64,000 bases of DNA, from assembly GCA_944470555.2 (NCBI GenBank), contig OX104132.1:1807755-1871754 (forward strand), in the 5' to 3' direction. The stretch is from Heterobilharzia americana. Its lineage: Eukaryota > Platyhelminthes > Trematoda > Strigeidida > Schistosomatidae. Under the pieces are notes generated by a model. It saw only the letters and a list, made by a program, of their open reading frames with translations, did not search any database and was not told where the DNA came from. Shown here in pieces: positions 10,900-24,648 of this stretch (positions within the stretch are counted from its first letter, which is position 1; each line of letters begins with the position of its first letter). Position numbers and translations under genes: made by a program.

Positions 10900-12070
10900 A
10901 CTTTCGAGACGTAGTGCTTAAAGTTGTCTAGGGTAATAACGAAATACGCTCGTAAACTACCTACGTTAAAGAGACGCCACCAGGCTGAACACAAAGGGAT
11001 TGGAACCGAATATACTTGCATACAGTTCAAACAGGCAAGAGACACCTGTACGAAGGCATCGACAGCAGATCAGCAGCAACATCAAGTCAAGCTTACAAAC
11101 ATGTTTTTTCTGTTTAGTTATGCTGCTTTGTTACGGCAGGCTAAAGCGGGAGTCTCTCAGCTACTGGATGCGAACGGACTGACTAGTAGAAACACTGAAG
11201 CAGCTGAACTCCAGACAGACCAGTATCTGCGAGTCTTTTCGTCATCGTCCGCCTACTCAGGAGCTTACGAACATCCCACTAACGAGTTAGGACTCTCGGC
11301 CGTCGACCTAGGCGTTGAGCTAGTACATCACAAATTGCTTCCGCTCACCAAAGATATCTCTCCGGGACCAGATAAAATCCATCCGGTGGTTTTGTGGGAG
11401 GGAGCCACACTCTTGTCCAAACCTTTAATTAGGTAACCTAAGAATTCTCTGAGTCAGGGGACGGCACCCGACTCTTGGAAGCCGGGCCACGTGACACCAA
11501 TCTTCAAAGGGGATCAACGAAACAATCCAAAGAGGTACAGACCGGTGACACTTCGATCCACCCCTTCCAAAGTGATGGAATCGTTGATATACGATGGACT
11601 GTGGGATTACCTCGCAAAGACCAACTTTGAGCCTCTACAACATGTATTTCGAAAGGGTACTCCTGCGTTTGCTAGGTGGACTAGCACTGTTGACCATCGG
11701 GGACGGATTGATGTCATCTACTAGACAGCGCTAAGGCGTTCGGTCGTGTGAATAACGGCTGCCTCATTGATAGACTGAAAGTAATCGCGATTCTAACTCC
11801 GCTCATTGACTGGTTGTCTCCACTTCTACAAGGCCGTTCATTTAGAGCTCGAGTGAGTTCCTCTATGTCTGAAGAGACAGAACGCCCAGTGGTGTTCCCT
11901 AAGGTTCAGTGCGTGGCCTCTTCTTTTTCCAGTACACAAAACGGCTTACCTCAACAGGTTTCTTTCGAAATCTTCCTTTCTGCCAATGGCCTGAAACTCT
12001 AGAGAGAAATCAAAAGTGAAGAAGACAGCGTTCCTCTACGAAAAGATTTAACTCAACTTCACAACTGAGC
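10900..12070 (+). mobile_element. CR1-like LINE fragment (CR1-E), finger/palm of reverse transcriptase
   Basis: The plus-strand frames encode the region upstream of and into the reverse transcriptase. 10924-11436 carries LTKDISPGPDKIHPVVLWEG, matching the usual P-G-P-D or P-G-x-D block. 11491-11724 carries TPIFKGDQRNNPKRYRPVTL and STPSKVMESLIYDGLWDYL, the classical block before the palm. 11748-12002 has a degenerate continuation (NNGCLIDRL, LLQGRSFRARVSS). The fragment is truncated before the catalytic YADD region. Stops near 11437 and 11722 and a frame change separate the pieces. It is in the opposite orientation to the neighbouring CR1-A and CR1-B. Confidence 0.75.
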
Positions 12071-13690
12071 AGTCAACAACGGGCTTTAACCCCTATGCCA
12101 ACTGGAAACCTACTTGACACGTGGCTAGGACCTGCCCAGAACTAAATGAATTTTCACCGTCACTTTTTCCTCTTTCCTCACTTGTGCACAGATTAACCAC
12201 CACAGTGAGTGGTGATGCACTGATTGTGGACGTGGAAGTCAGCTAGGCAAAAGCTTCTAGCCCGTCAAAACCATTTGGACATGTACACAATGTTAGTACT
12301 GTGTTGCTATTATTTTGGCATTTCACCCAGGAATTACTGCTACGCTTATAAATAAATAAGTATTTTATTCTCACGTTAGTAATTTAACATGAGAGAAGTT
12401 AGTTTACAGGCATCATCACATTGATATGTCGAAAAATCTACAAGATTTTACTGGTCTTGATTAATATAGTGAGGAGGTTTTGAACTATTAAAAAATCGGA
12501 TAATCGCGGTCATGAGACAAAAAAGAAAAGTCCACCTTACAGCATTGCAGAGCGTCAAAGTGAAGGTTATAAGAATTCTTATTTTCATATAATGGACTTA
12601 ACATGAATGATACCAGTTCATAGGCACCGTCAAATTGATAATTTTTGAGGTTTAAAGAGTAGTATTTGAAATTATATACTTCACATGCCAAGTTATTGAT
12701 GTTCATAGCCTTATTAAAACCCACCGCAAATCATGAGACGGGCACGAACTTCCATCTGCCATTACATAGATGGGTTCCACTGCCAACGACAAAAGCGTGC
12801 AGTGCTCGGAGTTTGCGTTATAGCCAGCCTGCAGCGCATTCGAAATCTTACTCATTCACTTTAGAGTTTTGATTTCTGGGCTGCCTCACCTACTCGTTGT
12901 CCAGCCCTACCGTTTGTCAGCTATCTTTAATTATTAAATGTAAGTACATCCTATGTACTTGGTGAGTCGTCGGCTCACCTTTCTTCTTGTCCTTTTTTCT
13001 CTTCCGGATCCTCGTGGCTACCATCAAACTCGCACTGCTCTGCCCACGCCCTGCAACAGTGTACCTATCTACGGGCTAGACGAAAACCAATCAACAACCG
13101 GTCGTTACAGCCAACGTTGTTAGTATACCTGCATAGTCCATTTAGTAAAATGACCGCCTGTTTATATGAAAGTTCTTCACTCTTCAGCTTCACTAACCAA
13201 AAAGAACTAATTTGTACCACTAGAAGCATCAGCAAGTATCCACAGTCATATAACCAAGGTGGGTGTCTAAATGAATGCAACTCCAGTTCACCGTGTTATT
13301 TAGAGGTAATTTACATTAATTCCACTGGAACTACTTGTAGTAGTAGATGGAAGTGTATTTGATGCATGGCAGCTTTTAATTGAAAAGACAACCTGATACA
13401 CAGTACTAGAGAACATGTAGTTTGGAACAACTGCAGGTAGGTCACGTTCGACTCAGTAGGTAAATTGGTCTTATTGAGTCGTTTGTTCAGAGTATTTATG
13501 CCACTACGAGTGTTGGGATTGGTTAGACGGTTAGTCACTCTGAGAATCCTGACCAGTAGGTGGGTTAATTGTGAAGATGTTCCAGCCCATCAATGTAAGA
13601 GGAACTCGGGGGCTATAATAACTTTGTTTCATGCATTTAGAAGCCCAAGTATGTTCTCACCAGTCCAGGATGCATAAGTGGTGGCTAATT
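12071..13690. other. Unassigned AT-rich region with short hairpins
   Basis: I see no protein similarity on either strand. A pair of adjacent hairpins lies at 12942-12960 (8-bp arms, AAGTACAT with ATGTACTT) and 12961-12979 (6-bp arms, GGTGAG with CTCACC). The remainder is ordinary AT-rich sequence with short open frames, including one at 13311-13538 (minus) that I do not recognise. Confidence 0.4.
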
Positions 13691-16600
13691 GGGCTACTAG
13701 CTCATGGTTTATCTGTAGCTCATTAAGTGAAGAGTGAAAAAGCGTCAGCGAACCTGCCGTATGGGTTTCTTCTAAAAGCCTTTTCCAAATGTGCTAGAGT
13801 TTACTGGGGAAGAAATTATCTCGCAGGTTCGTCGTACAACACTGAATTTCAACAATACTTTACGGTTGTGCATATCGTACGTAGACGTTATAATTAGCTT
13901 GATTTGTGAACCATTATAATGCAAGTGCTGAAGTAACTTATAATAAAATGTGAGGTTCAGTTTAAGTCTCCTCTCCCAAAGTGGTTCTAACTCAAGCACG
14001 TTACAACTGGGTGTGTAGTCTACACTGGAGTTAGCCTCCGATGTTCTGAAGCTGAACCGATGTTGTATACCTTCGACTTTCAGTTTATCGCTTCTACAAT
14101 GGCCACTGACAGTAAACGGGAAATATTCTACAAGTGGGTGAATGCACACTTTACGGAGTAGAACCTGTGATCCAGTGCTATGGAAGTTACGAACGATACA
14201 TCCCAAGAGTTTGTGTGACTTCGATCTGATATGTGCTGTTTGTTCCGAGAATGTCAAGTCTCCGGAATACCTGATGTCAAGATCTAGCACAGAAGATAGT
14301 CTAGGTAGCTGTTTTCCGCATACCTCGAGGGTCAGGTCATGCTTGTCGTTGCCTATCGTAAGCCAACCGCATTTGTCATCATTGAATTCAAGGTGGGACT
14401 CAGCACATGATGATGCAATTTTACTTAATTCCTGTCGGGCAGTATCCACAGTATTACGCAGTTCATGAGAGTGACAAGTGTACACAAGCTTCAAATCATC
14501 GGCGTGCAGGAATGTTTCGCCTTCACTGAAGCAGCTACACACACTGTCGATACAAATTATGAACATCAAAGGCCCAATGACACTACCCTGTATAACTCCG
14601 CTAGTTATATGTTTAGGTTCAGACTGCACCGAGTTTGCTTTCATGATTTGAGCACGATCACTGAGAAATGATTTTATCCAACTGGGTAAGGGGCCGCTAA
14701 TACCAACTGACTGTAGCTTAATAACGAGTATGTTATGAAACACCTTATCAAAAACCTTTGACATATCAAAGTTTAAAACAATGACGATTTTACGTGCCTC
14801 ACGGTTACTGGTGAGGAAGTCGAAGGAATTAAAGCGGTACGCAACACAGGACCTACTCTTTATGAAACCATGCTAAGGCTTTGTGATTAGGTTTTCTGTA
14901 AATAAGTAATCAGAGACGTCGCTCTGAATTACTTCTTCTATAATTCTAGGGAGGACCGGTGTTATGTTGATGAGTCCGTAGTGATCGACCTTCGATTTGT
15001 CCCCGGACTTGTAGCGATGCGTTACGTGGCTAGTTTTCCATTCGGTGGGGTACACGCCACTTTCCATTGATAGGGTGAATATCTTAAGCAGGAACAAAAC
15101 CATATCGACACAATTGTTCCTGATGAAAACTGAGTTTATGTTGTCTATTCCCATAGTCGTTGATAGTCGCAAGTTTACGATGGCTTCTGTGATACTTTTG
15201 ACAGTAAAATTCACACTGGCTCATGAACCTGTAGTGAGCAGTGTAAAAATGGTGGGGTTAAGTGTGCCAGGGCTGAATTTTGCAAAGAATTCGCTAAATA
15301 GTTCACAAATTTCGATGGGATCGTTGCAAACCATCCTGCTGTGTAACAAATAAGCTGTCTTTTGATGCCTGCAAAAGCTCATTCAGAAGGGGGCCAGACT
15401 ATGTATCCCTGAACCACGTTTGAGGGCATTTAGCTCTTCATTTATTGAATCTCGTGCACGTAGTCTTAATTGCTTGGTGAGTATCATAGATTGAGTGCAA
15501 CACCAGAAAGTCTTTAGAGGCACAAAATAGCTCAGATAGTTTCCGTAATTTGTTACGAAGTATTCGAGGGATATACTGGTTCTCATTCTTCTCCACCTTA
15601 ACCACTCTCATAGGAGCAACGATGTACAGGCATAACATTATATTTCTGTAGAAAAACGAAAGTGACTGTGTTAATGAGGCCGTCATGAAGTACTCATCCC
15701 ATGGGCTGCACGTGAGGAGCTATTCTGTGGTCACTGCTAGCGAATTCACGACCAACGTACGTGGTGACTGGGACGATGTCACGGCAGAACATTAGATCTA
15801 GCGTACTGTTACCATGTGTGGGTGATTGGACATGTTATTTCCATCCATGGGAATCTAGGGCGGCTAGTAATTAGTCGTAGCACTGTGTGCCACAACTGGT
15901 TTCCCAGTTAACCTTAGGGGAGTTTAAGTCTTCTGCACTCAGTTTAAAGTCAACACTGATGGTTACAGCGTGGGAAAACGATTGTGTAATGAGTCCATCG
16001 GTTCCCCTTGATGAACACGGTATTCTACAAACCTAGACTAAGAGGATTTTATAGTCAGTACCGTCTATAGTAACCCATAATGAACCAGGCAGAGCATTAA
16101 ATGTACCACCTTCAATCTTGTTAGCCGTGGCAAGACTACATGAGTAAATCAGACAAGCCCCTCTACGCTTATGATCCCGGTCAGTGCAGTGAAGTGTATA
16201 ACCATCTATGCACAGGTCTGTATCAAGAACTGAGGTGGGGCACCATGATTCAGTGACTAATATCCCTGCAGGTTTAGTTGGCAAGACTGTCGTTCCCAAG
16301 TCAGAAATTTTATTCGGCAATGGGTGTGCATTGGTGAGCAAAGTGTGAAAGTGTTACTAACACTTCTGCAGTGTTTTACAATATCTTGTACGTCTAGTTG
16401 GTTAGAGAAGTTTCCGATAGTGAATTCATTAGGCGATGTGCTACTAGCGTTACGGACATGATGAGGCTCAGTGGTAGTGAATGACGATGTGACTGGTGAG
16501 GTTTTATCGTACAACAGTTCATGAACACCTGCTTTTCGAGGGTACATTTACGTATTTGGTGCGCTATTTGTCCTTACTGGTGACGTACAGCGTAGTTTAT

Positions 16601-18600
16601 GATCGGTGCAAGTCAGGGATCCTATGAACCATGAGCAGTAAGTATTGTGTGGGATTCCAAAAAATATTTTGATGGGGCTCAAAAGTAGGGGTAGTATTTG
16701 GGGAGTAATTATATACATTCCTATAATACTGACTACGGTCATCCGGATGCCAATATAGGTTTGGGTAGGGTACATGTAACATGTATGACATGATTGTATT
16801 TGGTACGCCACATGGTATCCTGTTGTGGCCCTGATCGCTGTGTAGATGTGATCTAGGGTACCGTCTTATGTTAGATGCCTTAAGGTTATTGTTAGATGTG
16901 AAACATGTCCCTTAGGTGAGTTTTCTTCTGGAGATGACCTACTTCCCATGGATCCAATAGCGGTTTTGTCAATATTCACTGTGCCAGCTGCGAATTATTC
17001 TTCGTCATCTTTAGACAAGATAAAGTTTAAAATGGCTTTCTTCAAGAGTTCCGGTCTCAAGTGTATGGTTTTACCCGTGGGCCTGTATCTAGTAACGTTA
17101 CTGTCAACCAAGGGGTTTTAATCGATGGTTACTTAGATATACTAGTACTGATAGGATTTCACGAGAAATTAATAAGTCCGGTTTGCTGTCGTCCAGATCC
17201 ACTTGGGATTGCCTTACTACCACAGTGGTAGGAATTTCTCTCCTTCGTTTCACATACTGGTACGGGGTTCTGTCATGTACAAATGTAATAGTTTTGAAAT
17301 TGTTGCTTATTCTCATATGATCCTGACAGTCAGTGAACCTCTTAGCGTCAAATGAGGTGGCAAACCTGAAAAAATGGGGAAACTTAGCTGTGCTGCTTTC
17401 CTGCAGAGGCGCCTACAGTCACAGTGCATAGCCGTCGTACCACATGAGTTTAACACCCTTTTCTTGACGACATCCAAAGATATGGTATCTGGAACATTAC
17501 ATGCAGTGGCCTGTCAAGAAGATGCCAGCCTCTTTCTCACTTCAGTTGCCAAGTAGCCTATCAGGGTTTCACCTTCTCAGGTATGGTTTAGGGCTAGGTT
17601 GGTGTGTTTCCCAGGAAGATATACTACTAGTTGGAAGTCCTCAACTACTCTCTTGATTCCATCTATCATGGACTTAATGCCGTTTGCTTCTTTCCTATTT
17701 TCCTTGATGTCCTTATTCATTACCGACATAATGTCTTCAGCCCTGACAAAAGGTGTAAGGCATGCAAGTTTGCCGGGATCTAGATCATATGACGCGATGG
17801 AGTTTCGGCCACAACCCGAAACATTAGCAGAACCAACTCTAGTATCCCTGTCACTGGAGCTATCTATCTTTGAGCGCTTTTCTTTCTACCGTTCTATTTT
17901 TAAAGTAGGTTTTAAGTGAGATGTGCGATTGGTGGCGAAGGTATGCAGTCCAAAAGGATGGGAATACACCGTCTATAGATTACAACGTAGCTCCAAGTTA
18001 TCCAGGCAGAAATGATCGCTATAGTACTATGTATATACGTAATAATGGGCTAAGAACAACAATAAATCAACAAAAGGATATGATCAAGGACCATGTGTAA
18101 AGGTAGCGTCTAACTTCAACGTCACCGCATTGCCGCTCACACTTCTGCAAAATCAACGTCCCTGGGTGGTGCTGACCCCGGTAGCTTAGTTGGACTCGTC
18201 AAGCTGAGGGCACCCGTTAAGCATCCCCGCCATTTGGCACGCTGTCGTGTTACGCTGCACCGCTCGTAATTGACCCCCTAGTCGGTTAGTTGCAAAGCAT
18301 CGGTATCTTGGCACGACCCCACAACTACACTATCCCATCTGAATATGCTGTTGTGTTCTTTCTTGGCCTTGTATTCGTGGTTATGTATCAATTTCAAATA
18401 GTTAGTGACTGGCCTCAGCGTCTCTGAACTTTGCACCAGGACAATTCCTAAGCCGCCTAAATGTTGGAGTCTCACCCAAAAATTTTTAAATGGATTGTTG
18501 TTTGTATCCAAAAATAACGGTCCTTCACGTCCTATCAACCACTCACGTTGTAAAGAAGACCGCAACTGACATCACATTAAGTGCCGACCTTTGGACAACA
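13690..18600 (-). mobile_element. CR1-like LINE (CR1-B), degenerate
   Basis: On the minus strand the element reads 5' to 3' from about 18.6 to 13.7 kb. ORF1-like frames are seen at 17316-17104 (basic stretch YVKRRREIP) and nearby. The endonuclease is represented at 16341-16033 (ILVTESWCPTSVLD and DRDHKRRGACLIY, the blocks after the first catalytic region). The reverse transcriptase starts at 15214-14873 (TMGIDNINSVFIRNN, YPTEWKTSHVTHRYKSGDK) and continues at 14764-13772. The divergent RT sequence and its match to CR1-D suggest a subfamily distinct from CR1-A and CR1-C. The 5' limit (17.9-18.6 kb) is uncertain. Confidence 0.75.
13772..14764 (-). pseudogene. CR1-B reverse transcriptase, C-terminal two thirds (330 codons open)
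   Basis: This is the longest uninterrupted retroelement frame in the window. It begins at MSKVFDKVFHNILV, the KAFD-type block with Ala changed to Val. It continues through GVIQGSVIGPLMFIICIDS and FLHADDLKLVY. The catalytic pair Asp-Asp is kept, with His in place of the usual Tyr/Phe region (H-A-D-D). The thumb follows with HLEFNDDKCGWLTIG, then a C-terminal VEGIQHRFSFRTSEAN and LELEPLWERRLKLNLTFYYKLL. The first half of the domain is in another frame (15214-14873), so the enzyme is not intact. Confidence 0.8.
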
Positions 18601-21600
18601 TCATCCAATGACATCCAATATCAACAGCGCGAGTAGAGGAAACTTGTAGTTTTTGAGTTCTCGCTTCTAGGTCTTGAGCCTCGGTTCTTTTTGTTCGGTT
18701 GTACTCCTTCGATGATCTTAGAAGTCCTCGCATTTTCCTGCTAATAGCTTTGGATGTAGTGACTGCTTATTTGGAAGTATTTTACTTGCAAATTGTAGCT
18801 TGGTTTGTTTTGCGGGGGTAGCGGAGCTGTTGATAATATCGATCAACCGTTTTCAGTTCCTGTTTTTATAAGCGGCTGCAAGTATTAGGCGTTACTTAAA
18901 AAGTGCCAGGAATGGGGTGAGTGGGGAATGAGAAAAAGAGGAGTGAAGAGTATTTATGGAAGATAAGTTTTATTGGTAATATTATGACGAAAGGATGTGT
19001 CTTATTGCAGTTATAGGGGTTGGGAATGCAGGGATGGAACAGCATCTCATCAGTTGTCGCTGACAAATGTTCGCGCTCACATACTCATCCAGTAGTTGTC
19101 TGAGGGAGTCAAATGATATGGCTGCGTCTATCCCCCAGCGGAGCGTTTCATAAGGCACATACTCTGCGAGAGAAGTTGGATCTCACTCCCGTTTTTGTCC
19201 TATGGAGGGTATGCAAGTGGGTTCCTGAGAGACTGTGGGTTTCTTAACCGATAATGATGACCTAACTGGGTGGTCCACTTCGTGAACGATCTTGAAGACA
19301 GCTACTAGGTCAGCCGTTCTCTTTAGATAGCTCAATGTCAACACCTTGAATTATCCGAGGCGCTGCATGTGTGTTTTGCCTGTTATTTCGACAACCGGTC
19401 TTGTCACCCTTCTCTGTACCTGCTCAACAGTAGCCGTGGACCTCTTTAGTAGCCGAGGGTAGACTACCGCGTTGATTAACTCTAGGTGTGGTCTAACATG
19501 GGTCTTAAATACTACGAATAGTGCTGGGGTTACAATTAAAGCCGCCTTCTTAGAAAGTGCACGATGGCGTTTGTCTTTGCTGTCATTCCCCTACAACCGT
19601 GTGTCAGAAAAATTTAGTCCCAGGTCCTTTTCTGTGGATACCTTGGTGACCGCCCACTCGTTAAGAGCGTAGCTGGTTTTCCTCGCCTCTGGTGTGTGGA
19701 GATACATAGCTTACGGTTTCTCCGGGTTAAAGCCTAAGCCGTTTGCAGCTGAACAGGACTATAGTCGCAGCAGGTCGTTTTGGAGTACCTTAGGATCCTC
19801 TCCGTTAATTATCGTCCTCCATATTTTGATATCGTCAGTAAACAGGGGATAGATGAGATTTTGGTGGGAAGGCCACTTATGAATAGCAAAAGTAGGGGTG
19901 GCCCAAGGATCGCTCCTTGAGAAACTCTTGTTCTTGCATTCCACCCGGCTGACTGAATTCTATTTGCTTTGGTACGGAATTCCCTGTCCTTGAGATATGC
20001 TGCAAACCATGCTATGGGTGCTTCGGTGATACCCACGTTTGCTAGTTCAGCGAGTATGGTGCAGTGCGGGACGCCACCGAAAACTTTGGCCAAGTCCAGG
20101 ATTGGTTACCTCTTGTCCTACTTAGTGGTTCAGTCATCCCAATTCGTCATCAAGCTTGCTGCACATGACCGCCTGGTTCTAAAGCCATGTTGAGTGGAAT
20201 GAACGTAGTTGTTTTCGTTCAGGCAGTTGCAAACAACATCCGTGACCAAGCTTTCCAGTACCCTGGAAAGTATAGGAAGTAATGCTATTCGTCTGTAGTT
20301 GCACGAGTTTCTTCGGTTTCCTCCCTTGAAGACTGGTGAAAAGATAGCGCGTTTCCATTCCATGAAGAGTTGGTATACATCCAGTGAGTACCTGCAAAGT
20401 TGCATATGGGTACGCTTAGCACTTCGGCTCATTTGAGCAGGATCATGGGCCCTATACTGTCGTAGTCAAGTGATTTGCCCATTCTCAGTGTTCAAAGTTT
20501 CGCGAACACTTAGTTTGACGACATCCTCATGTTCATCAGCCTTGTACCTCAGTCCTGGAATTTCGTTACATTACTAGGTGTTGACAGTGGACGCATTACT
20601 GCGTTTTTTTACCATTAAATCGGCTGCTGAACAACTCCGCTATTTCACTGAGGTTCATAGGTTCTCCAGCCGGTTCTGTGATGGGCTTCAAACGCTTATT
20701 CATCGGTTTGCGCCGTGACACCAACCAACACAGACTTTTCGGGCTGTAACTTAACCGCCTGGCCAGGTTACTCTGTTGCGTTTACCTGCCATTACGAACT
20801 CAAATCACAGAAGTTGCCTGACGTCTTGTATCTAAGACAGTTCGATTCTTTGTGTTATGTGCACCACCGATGACGTGCCTTATTTTTCTTCTGTATTTGC
20901 CGTTGGGTTGCGCGAGTTACCAAAGACCATTTGAGAGGTATCCGTCTGGTTAATTCCGGAACACTCTTATTGATATAACCCCGGATAGTATCTTCAATGT
21001 GTACCCAGCGTTCGTCTGTCGATAGTAAGTACCATTCTTGGGGTTATGTGGTCCCCAGGAGTTCATTATTCGCAAGATGGTAGTTTGCTCTTCGGTAACA
21101 TCGGAACGCGTCCGGCAGCTTTTCATTGGCTTTCAGGGAGGATCTCACTAAGGCGTGGTTGCTTTTACCTAGGGGGTATGGACACAGATATCACCCACCA
21201 AAAGATCATCTTCTGTTAGAATGTGGTCAAGCGGTGACGCTTTTTCATCTGGTACCCATCTTGTGTCCATCTAGGTCCACAGGGAGACCGACAAGTCTCA
21301 GTTTTCGGTCCCACTTGGCATCTTGGTGTTGGTATTCATTGCTGTGTCCACAGGCAGCTCACTAAGTAGTTCTTTTGCGACTAGTGCTGTCTATTCTTAG
21401 AGGTTGCCTCCCATCTTCCAGCCTGGTAGATCGGTTTACTCTCACAGCGTCGTATAGCACTCCCTATTTAATCTTTGACACTGTACCATATTGTGAGAGC
21501 TATAGTTAGCGATGCTTTGCAGTCAAAGCGTACAGCTGGCAGTGCTTGTAAGGAAATGCTGTAAAGGTTCGAAGGTCTTGGTAACCTACTTAGGCTGCAA

Positions 21601-23240
21601 GCAGGAAGATTTCCAAGTCCCGTTTTTGCCTCTAGCCACCTCCATTGCTCATTATCATGGAGTTAATTATCACAATTTGTGGACCCGCCGGCCAGTTAGG
21701 GTATTCCATGTACCACCATGGTCGCAGCTTTTTGCAGATCACTAAGTGAATACTCTCTCCGTTTGTCTGGTGACCCAGGGTTTATCTCATTTCCCCCATA
21801 TAAAGCAGGAGCCTGCAATGTCTGGTCCGCACGACAGCGGCGGTATGTTCTCCGACTGTTTCGCTGTCATTGCTGATATCCAGAGACGTAGCGGCTTGCC
21901 GTGTGTAGCCCTGCCTCCTCAAGAGAGCTGGCATAAGTTAGCTGTGACGGTTTTTACTCCTAACTTTTTCAGTAGTCGCCCTGTTTCTCCTTGTCAGACC
22001 GTTGTTTTTTTCTAGGAGTGAGCCTATTGGTATAGGGACGCTGAACAGAATGATGGAATCCGTTCTCTTGCCCTTTGGGCGCGGGGAATCAGGCTAAGTA
22101 TTCGGCGCTCTCGGTCTACCCTTCACTCTATTCACTTCCGTCCATGCGTCTCCGACACGACTTATTTCTTCAGGTTGTTGAATTCCGCCGGATCATTCGC
22201 GTTGCACTAATACAAGCTGGAACTTTGATGGTACCTCACTTGGGGTGGCATCTAGTTCCTTCTTATCTCTAGGGGTGACGAATTTTTCCACCTGTGAAGC
22301 TCCAAAAGTTTCCGAAAGTGGATGGTAGGGGCTCGTGCTTTGTAATACATTTGGCTGTGCTAGGCTTTGCATTCTGCCGGTGGTGGTAGCAAGCAGCTTC
22401 CAATATTCTAACGTATGTACCACACCCGCTTATACGGGTGCATTCCCATAAAGCTATAGTACTGACTTAGTATACGATCATCACAGTTACAATGTACCCA
22501 TTTAAGACAGATGTTACACGTGAAGGCTTTTGAGCCTCTGACATCAATTCTTTGCAGACACCACAACATCAGAGGCTTGCTTTTTGTTGAGAACTGAGTG
22601 ATTGGCCCTCTGTTAGGTGAGATCAGGCGTAGCGTGTACCGTTATTAGTTAGTTGACATGCGCGTCTCCCCCGTGCCTTACTTTTCACGGATGGAATGTT
22701 TGAGGACACGTTACTATAACGCCGACTATAAGTCTACCGGCCTCGGTAATTGGCGTGTCTGTGTGGCAGTGTTGTAGGGATCCTAAACGATGGAGGCATT
22801 ACTGGGCCCGTCTTTTCTGCACAGACTTGATTCTGTCCGCCTGTAGCCTCGTTGTATTTAAGGCTTGCAACGTAGTTTTTTCAATATCACGGTGAAGCGG
22901 TTTAATATAAAAATAATATAGATGAAAAAGAGAGTAAAGCCCAGAGTAGACAGCTTACCAACAGGAACTTGGTTCTCGGTTTCTCTCACTTAGCCGGTAA
23001 TTCTAACTGAATGCTCCAAGTACAAATACATAAACCAAGAGAGATGTTTCTTGGCGAATGATCCCCGAACAGTCGTAAACTGGAAGCTGAATGGTTCAGA
23101 CGACTATGGATCACAAGCGGAAGGTATTTCCGAGGTGAAAAGATAGTTGCGCAATTTTAAATAGCAATTCTCACTTCCGGTTGATTAGCTGAATAACGTT
23201 CGCTGTTACAATATGGTTGACAGCAGTCTTTCGTTGGCAG
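18601..23240 (-). mobile_element. CR1-like LINE (CR1-C), same family as CR1-A, heavily decayed
   Basis: On the minus strand the layout parallels CR1-A. The 5'UTR at about 23240-22900 shares a block with the CR1-A 5'UTR. ORF1 remnants lie between about 22.8 and 21.5 kb and endonuclease remnants about 21.4-20.9 kb. The reverse transcriptase is at 20432-19759: WKRAIFSPVFKGGNRRNSC, YRRIALLPILSRVLESLV, AKVFGGVPHCTIL for the KAFD block, RVSQGAILGPPLLLLFISGL, then sequence corresponding to the catalytic region around 19830 without a readable YADD. The 3'UTR at about 19130-18601 matches that of CR1-A. Stops and indels are frequent throughout, so it is older or faster-decaying than CR1-A. Confidence 0.75.
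19759..20432 (-). pseudogene. CR1-C reverse transcriptase fragment
   Basis: Three overlapping minus-strand frames (20432-20130, 20093-19809, 19944-19759) together encode the RT fingers and palm. They include SPVFKGGNRRNSCNYRRIAL, NYVHSTQHGFRTRRSC and GAILGPPLLLLFISGLPTKI. These match CR1-A ORF2 block for block. Frame changes near 20120 and 19850 and loss of the catalytic aspartates show it is dead. Confidence 0.75.
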
Positions 23241-24100
23241 ACACCGTAGTATTGCCTCCAGATTGAGGGTGAAAGAAGCGCGACCATGGGGGCACGTTGA
23301 ATGGCTTAGTGACGAAATCTTACATATCATCACTCGTAAGTTAACAAAAGTTGTTGAAGTGAGTTGCATTTTCCACTTAATTAAATTAAACGACTCCCGT
23401 TTCAACATGACAGGCCTAAACAGCAGCCGCGTGCTGCATGATGTAGCACAATGCTGGTAACGAAGTTTCCCCCCATCCACTGTAGTATTCAAGTCTAGTT
23501 TCGCATGCTATCTATGGGCGGTGCAGGTTCATCTAATATCCCAAGTTTTTAGCCCAATTTATGCTCAATTTCTGACACGCTATGTACTCTAACTGATTAT
23601 GTCACTCATATTAACCGGAGTGTCCCGGCCAGGTCACTGATCATGCTGAGCGGTGATACCCACATTGCTTCACGTTTCTGTTGTGTAGTAACATGGCTTT
23701 CACCTAATATTTGTGATCCGAAATGTCTAGGCAATCGCATACTCCAAGAGACTACACGTAACATGGCATGATTGACTCGTTTCGACTTTCCTCAACTTCG
23801 CTGAGAACGATGACATTCAGATGCTACCTTTAAAAATAGCTTGTGTTCGTATAAATCTTCGTTCAAAATAATATATTACTGTAAATATCTTTGTATACGA
23901 GACTGTTTTTCTTCATCAGAACTGGTATTAGTAGCCTACAAGGATCCTTTGATTCAAATTTAAACATACGCGCCGTGGCGTGCCTGTTTACTTCTCATGG
24001 TAATGGTCATAAGGTAGTAAACATTCACGAATGGGGATCTGTGACTCCTTATTCTCGGAAATCAGCTTCGGCATGCAGAAACAACGCTTCTGTGTCGTCT
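23241..24100. other. Unassigned sequence between CR1-C and the gypsy remnant
   Basis: No coding similarity is seen. Given its position downstream of the gypsy integrase in element orientation, part of it could be 3' LTR, but I could not match it to a second copy near 27.6-28.0 kb. Confidence 0.35.
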
Positions 24101-24648
24101 AGCAGCAGTGATACGAGTTGAACAGGATGCACTATTGATTTGATGCTAATAAGTTTGGAAGTCGGGTCTCACGCGGATGTGAATTCGTCGTACAGATAGA
24201 TGAGAGTTGCCAATTTGAAAACAGAGAATTACAAGTTTAAAAAGTAGAGAGCTCGCTAGTTTAGGAGCTACCGCTATGGAAAATTGACTGAAGTACAGAG
24301 ACCAATCGCCAATTATTCGTATATCTGGTATACCCACGAGTGCGAAGCCAAGAATGAATACAACAAAGTAGTCAGGAGGAACGGCACATTTGATAGTGCA
24401 AGCCAAAATGTCTTTGTTTTCCAGCTAGCTGGTCAGTGTCGCGCATGAGCAACGCAGCCTAACACGGAAAGGTGCCAGGCGGCGTGGATTATCGATCATG
24501 GTCATGCATCTCAGAATCAGTGTTGAGGCCTGGCGACCTTCAGGGTATCCGATTCGCTGAACTGTTTGGAGCTACTGCTCCACCATCTCCGAAATAGCTT
24601 CTTGAGGGCTCCATAATGTTACCAGCCTGCAGCGAAAAACCAGTGGTT

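Noticed and set aside
18170..18260. tRNA-like wording (GGTAGCTTAGTTGGA) in CR1-B 5' region
   Set aside because: No cloverleaf can be drawn: the acceptor stem and T-arm do not pair.
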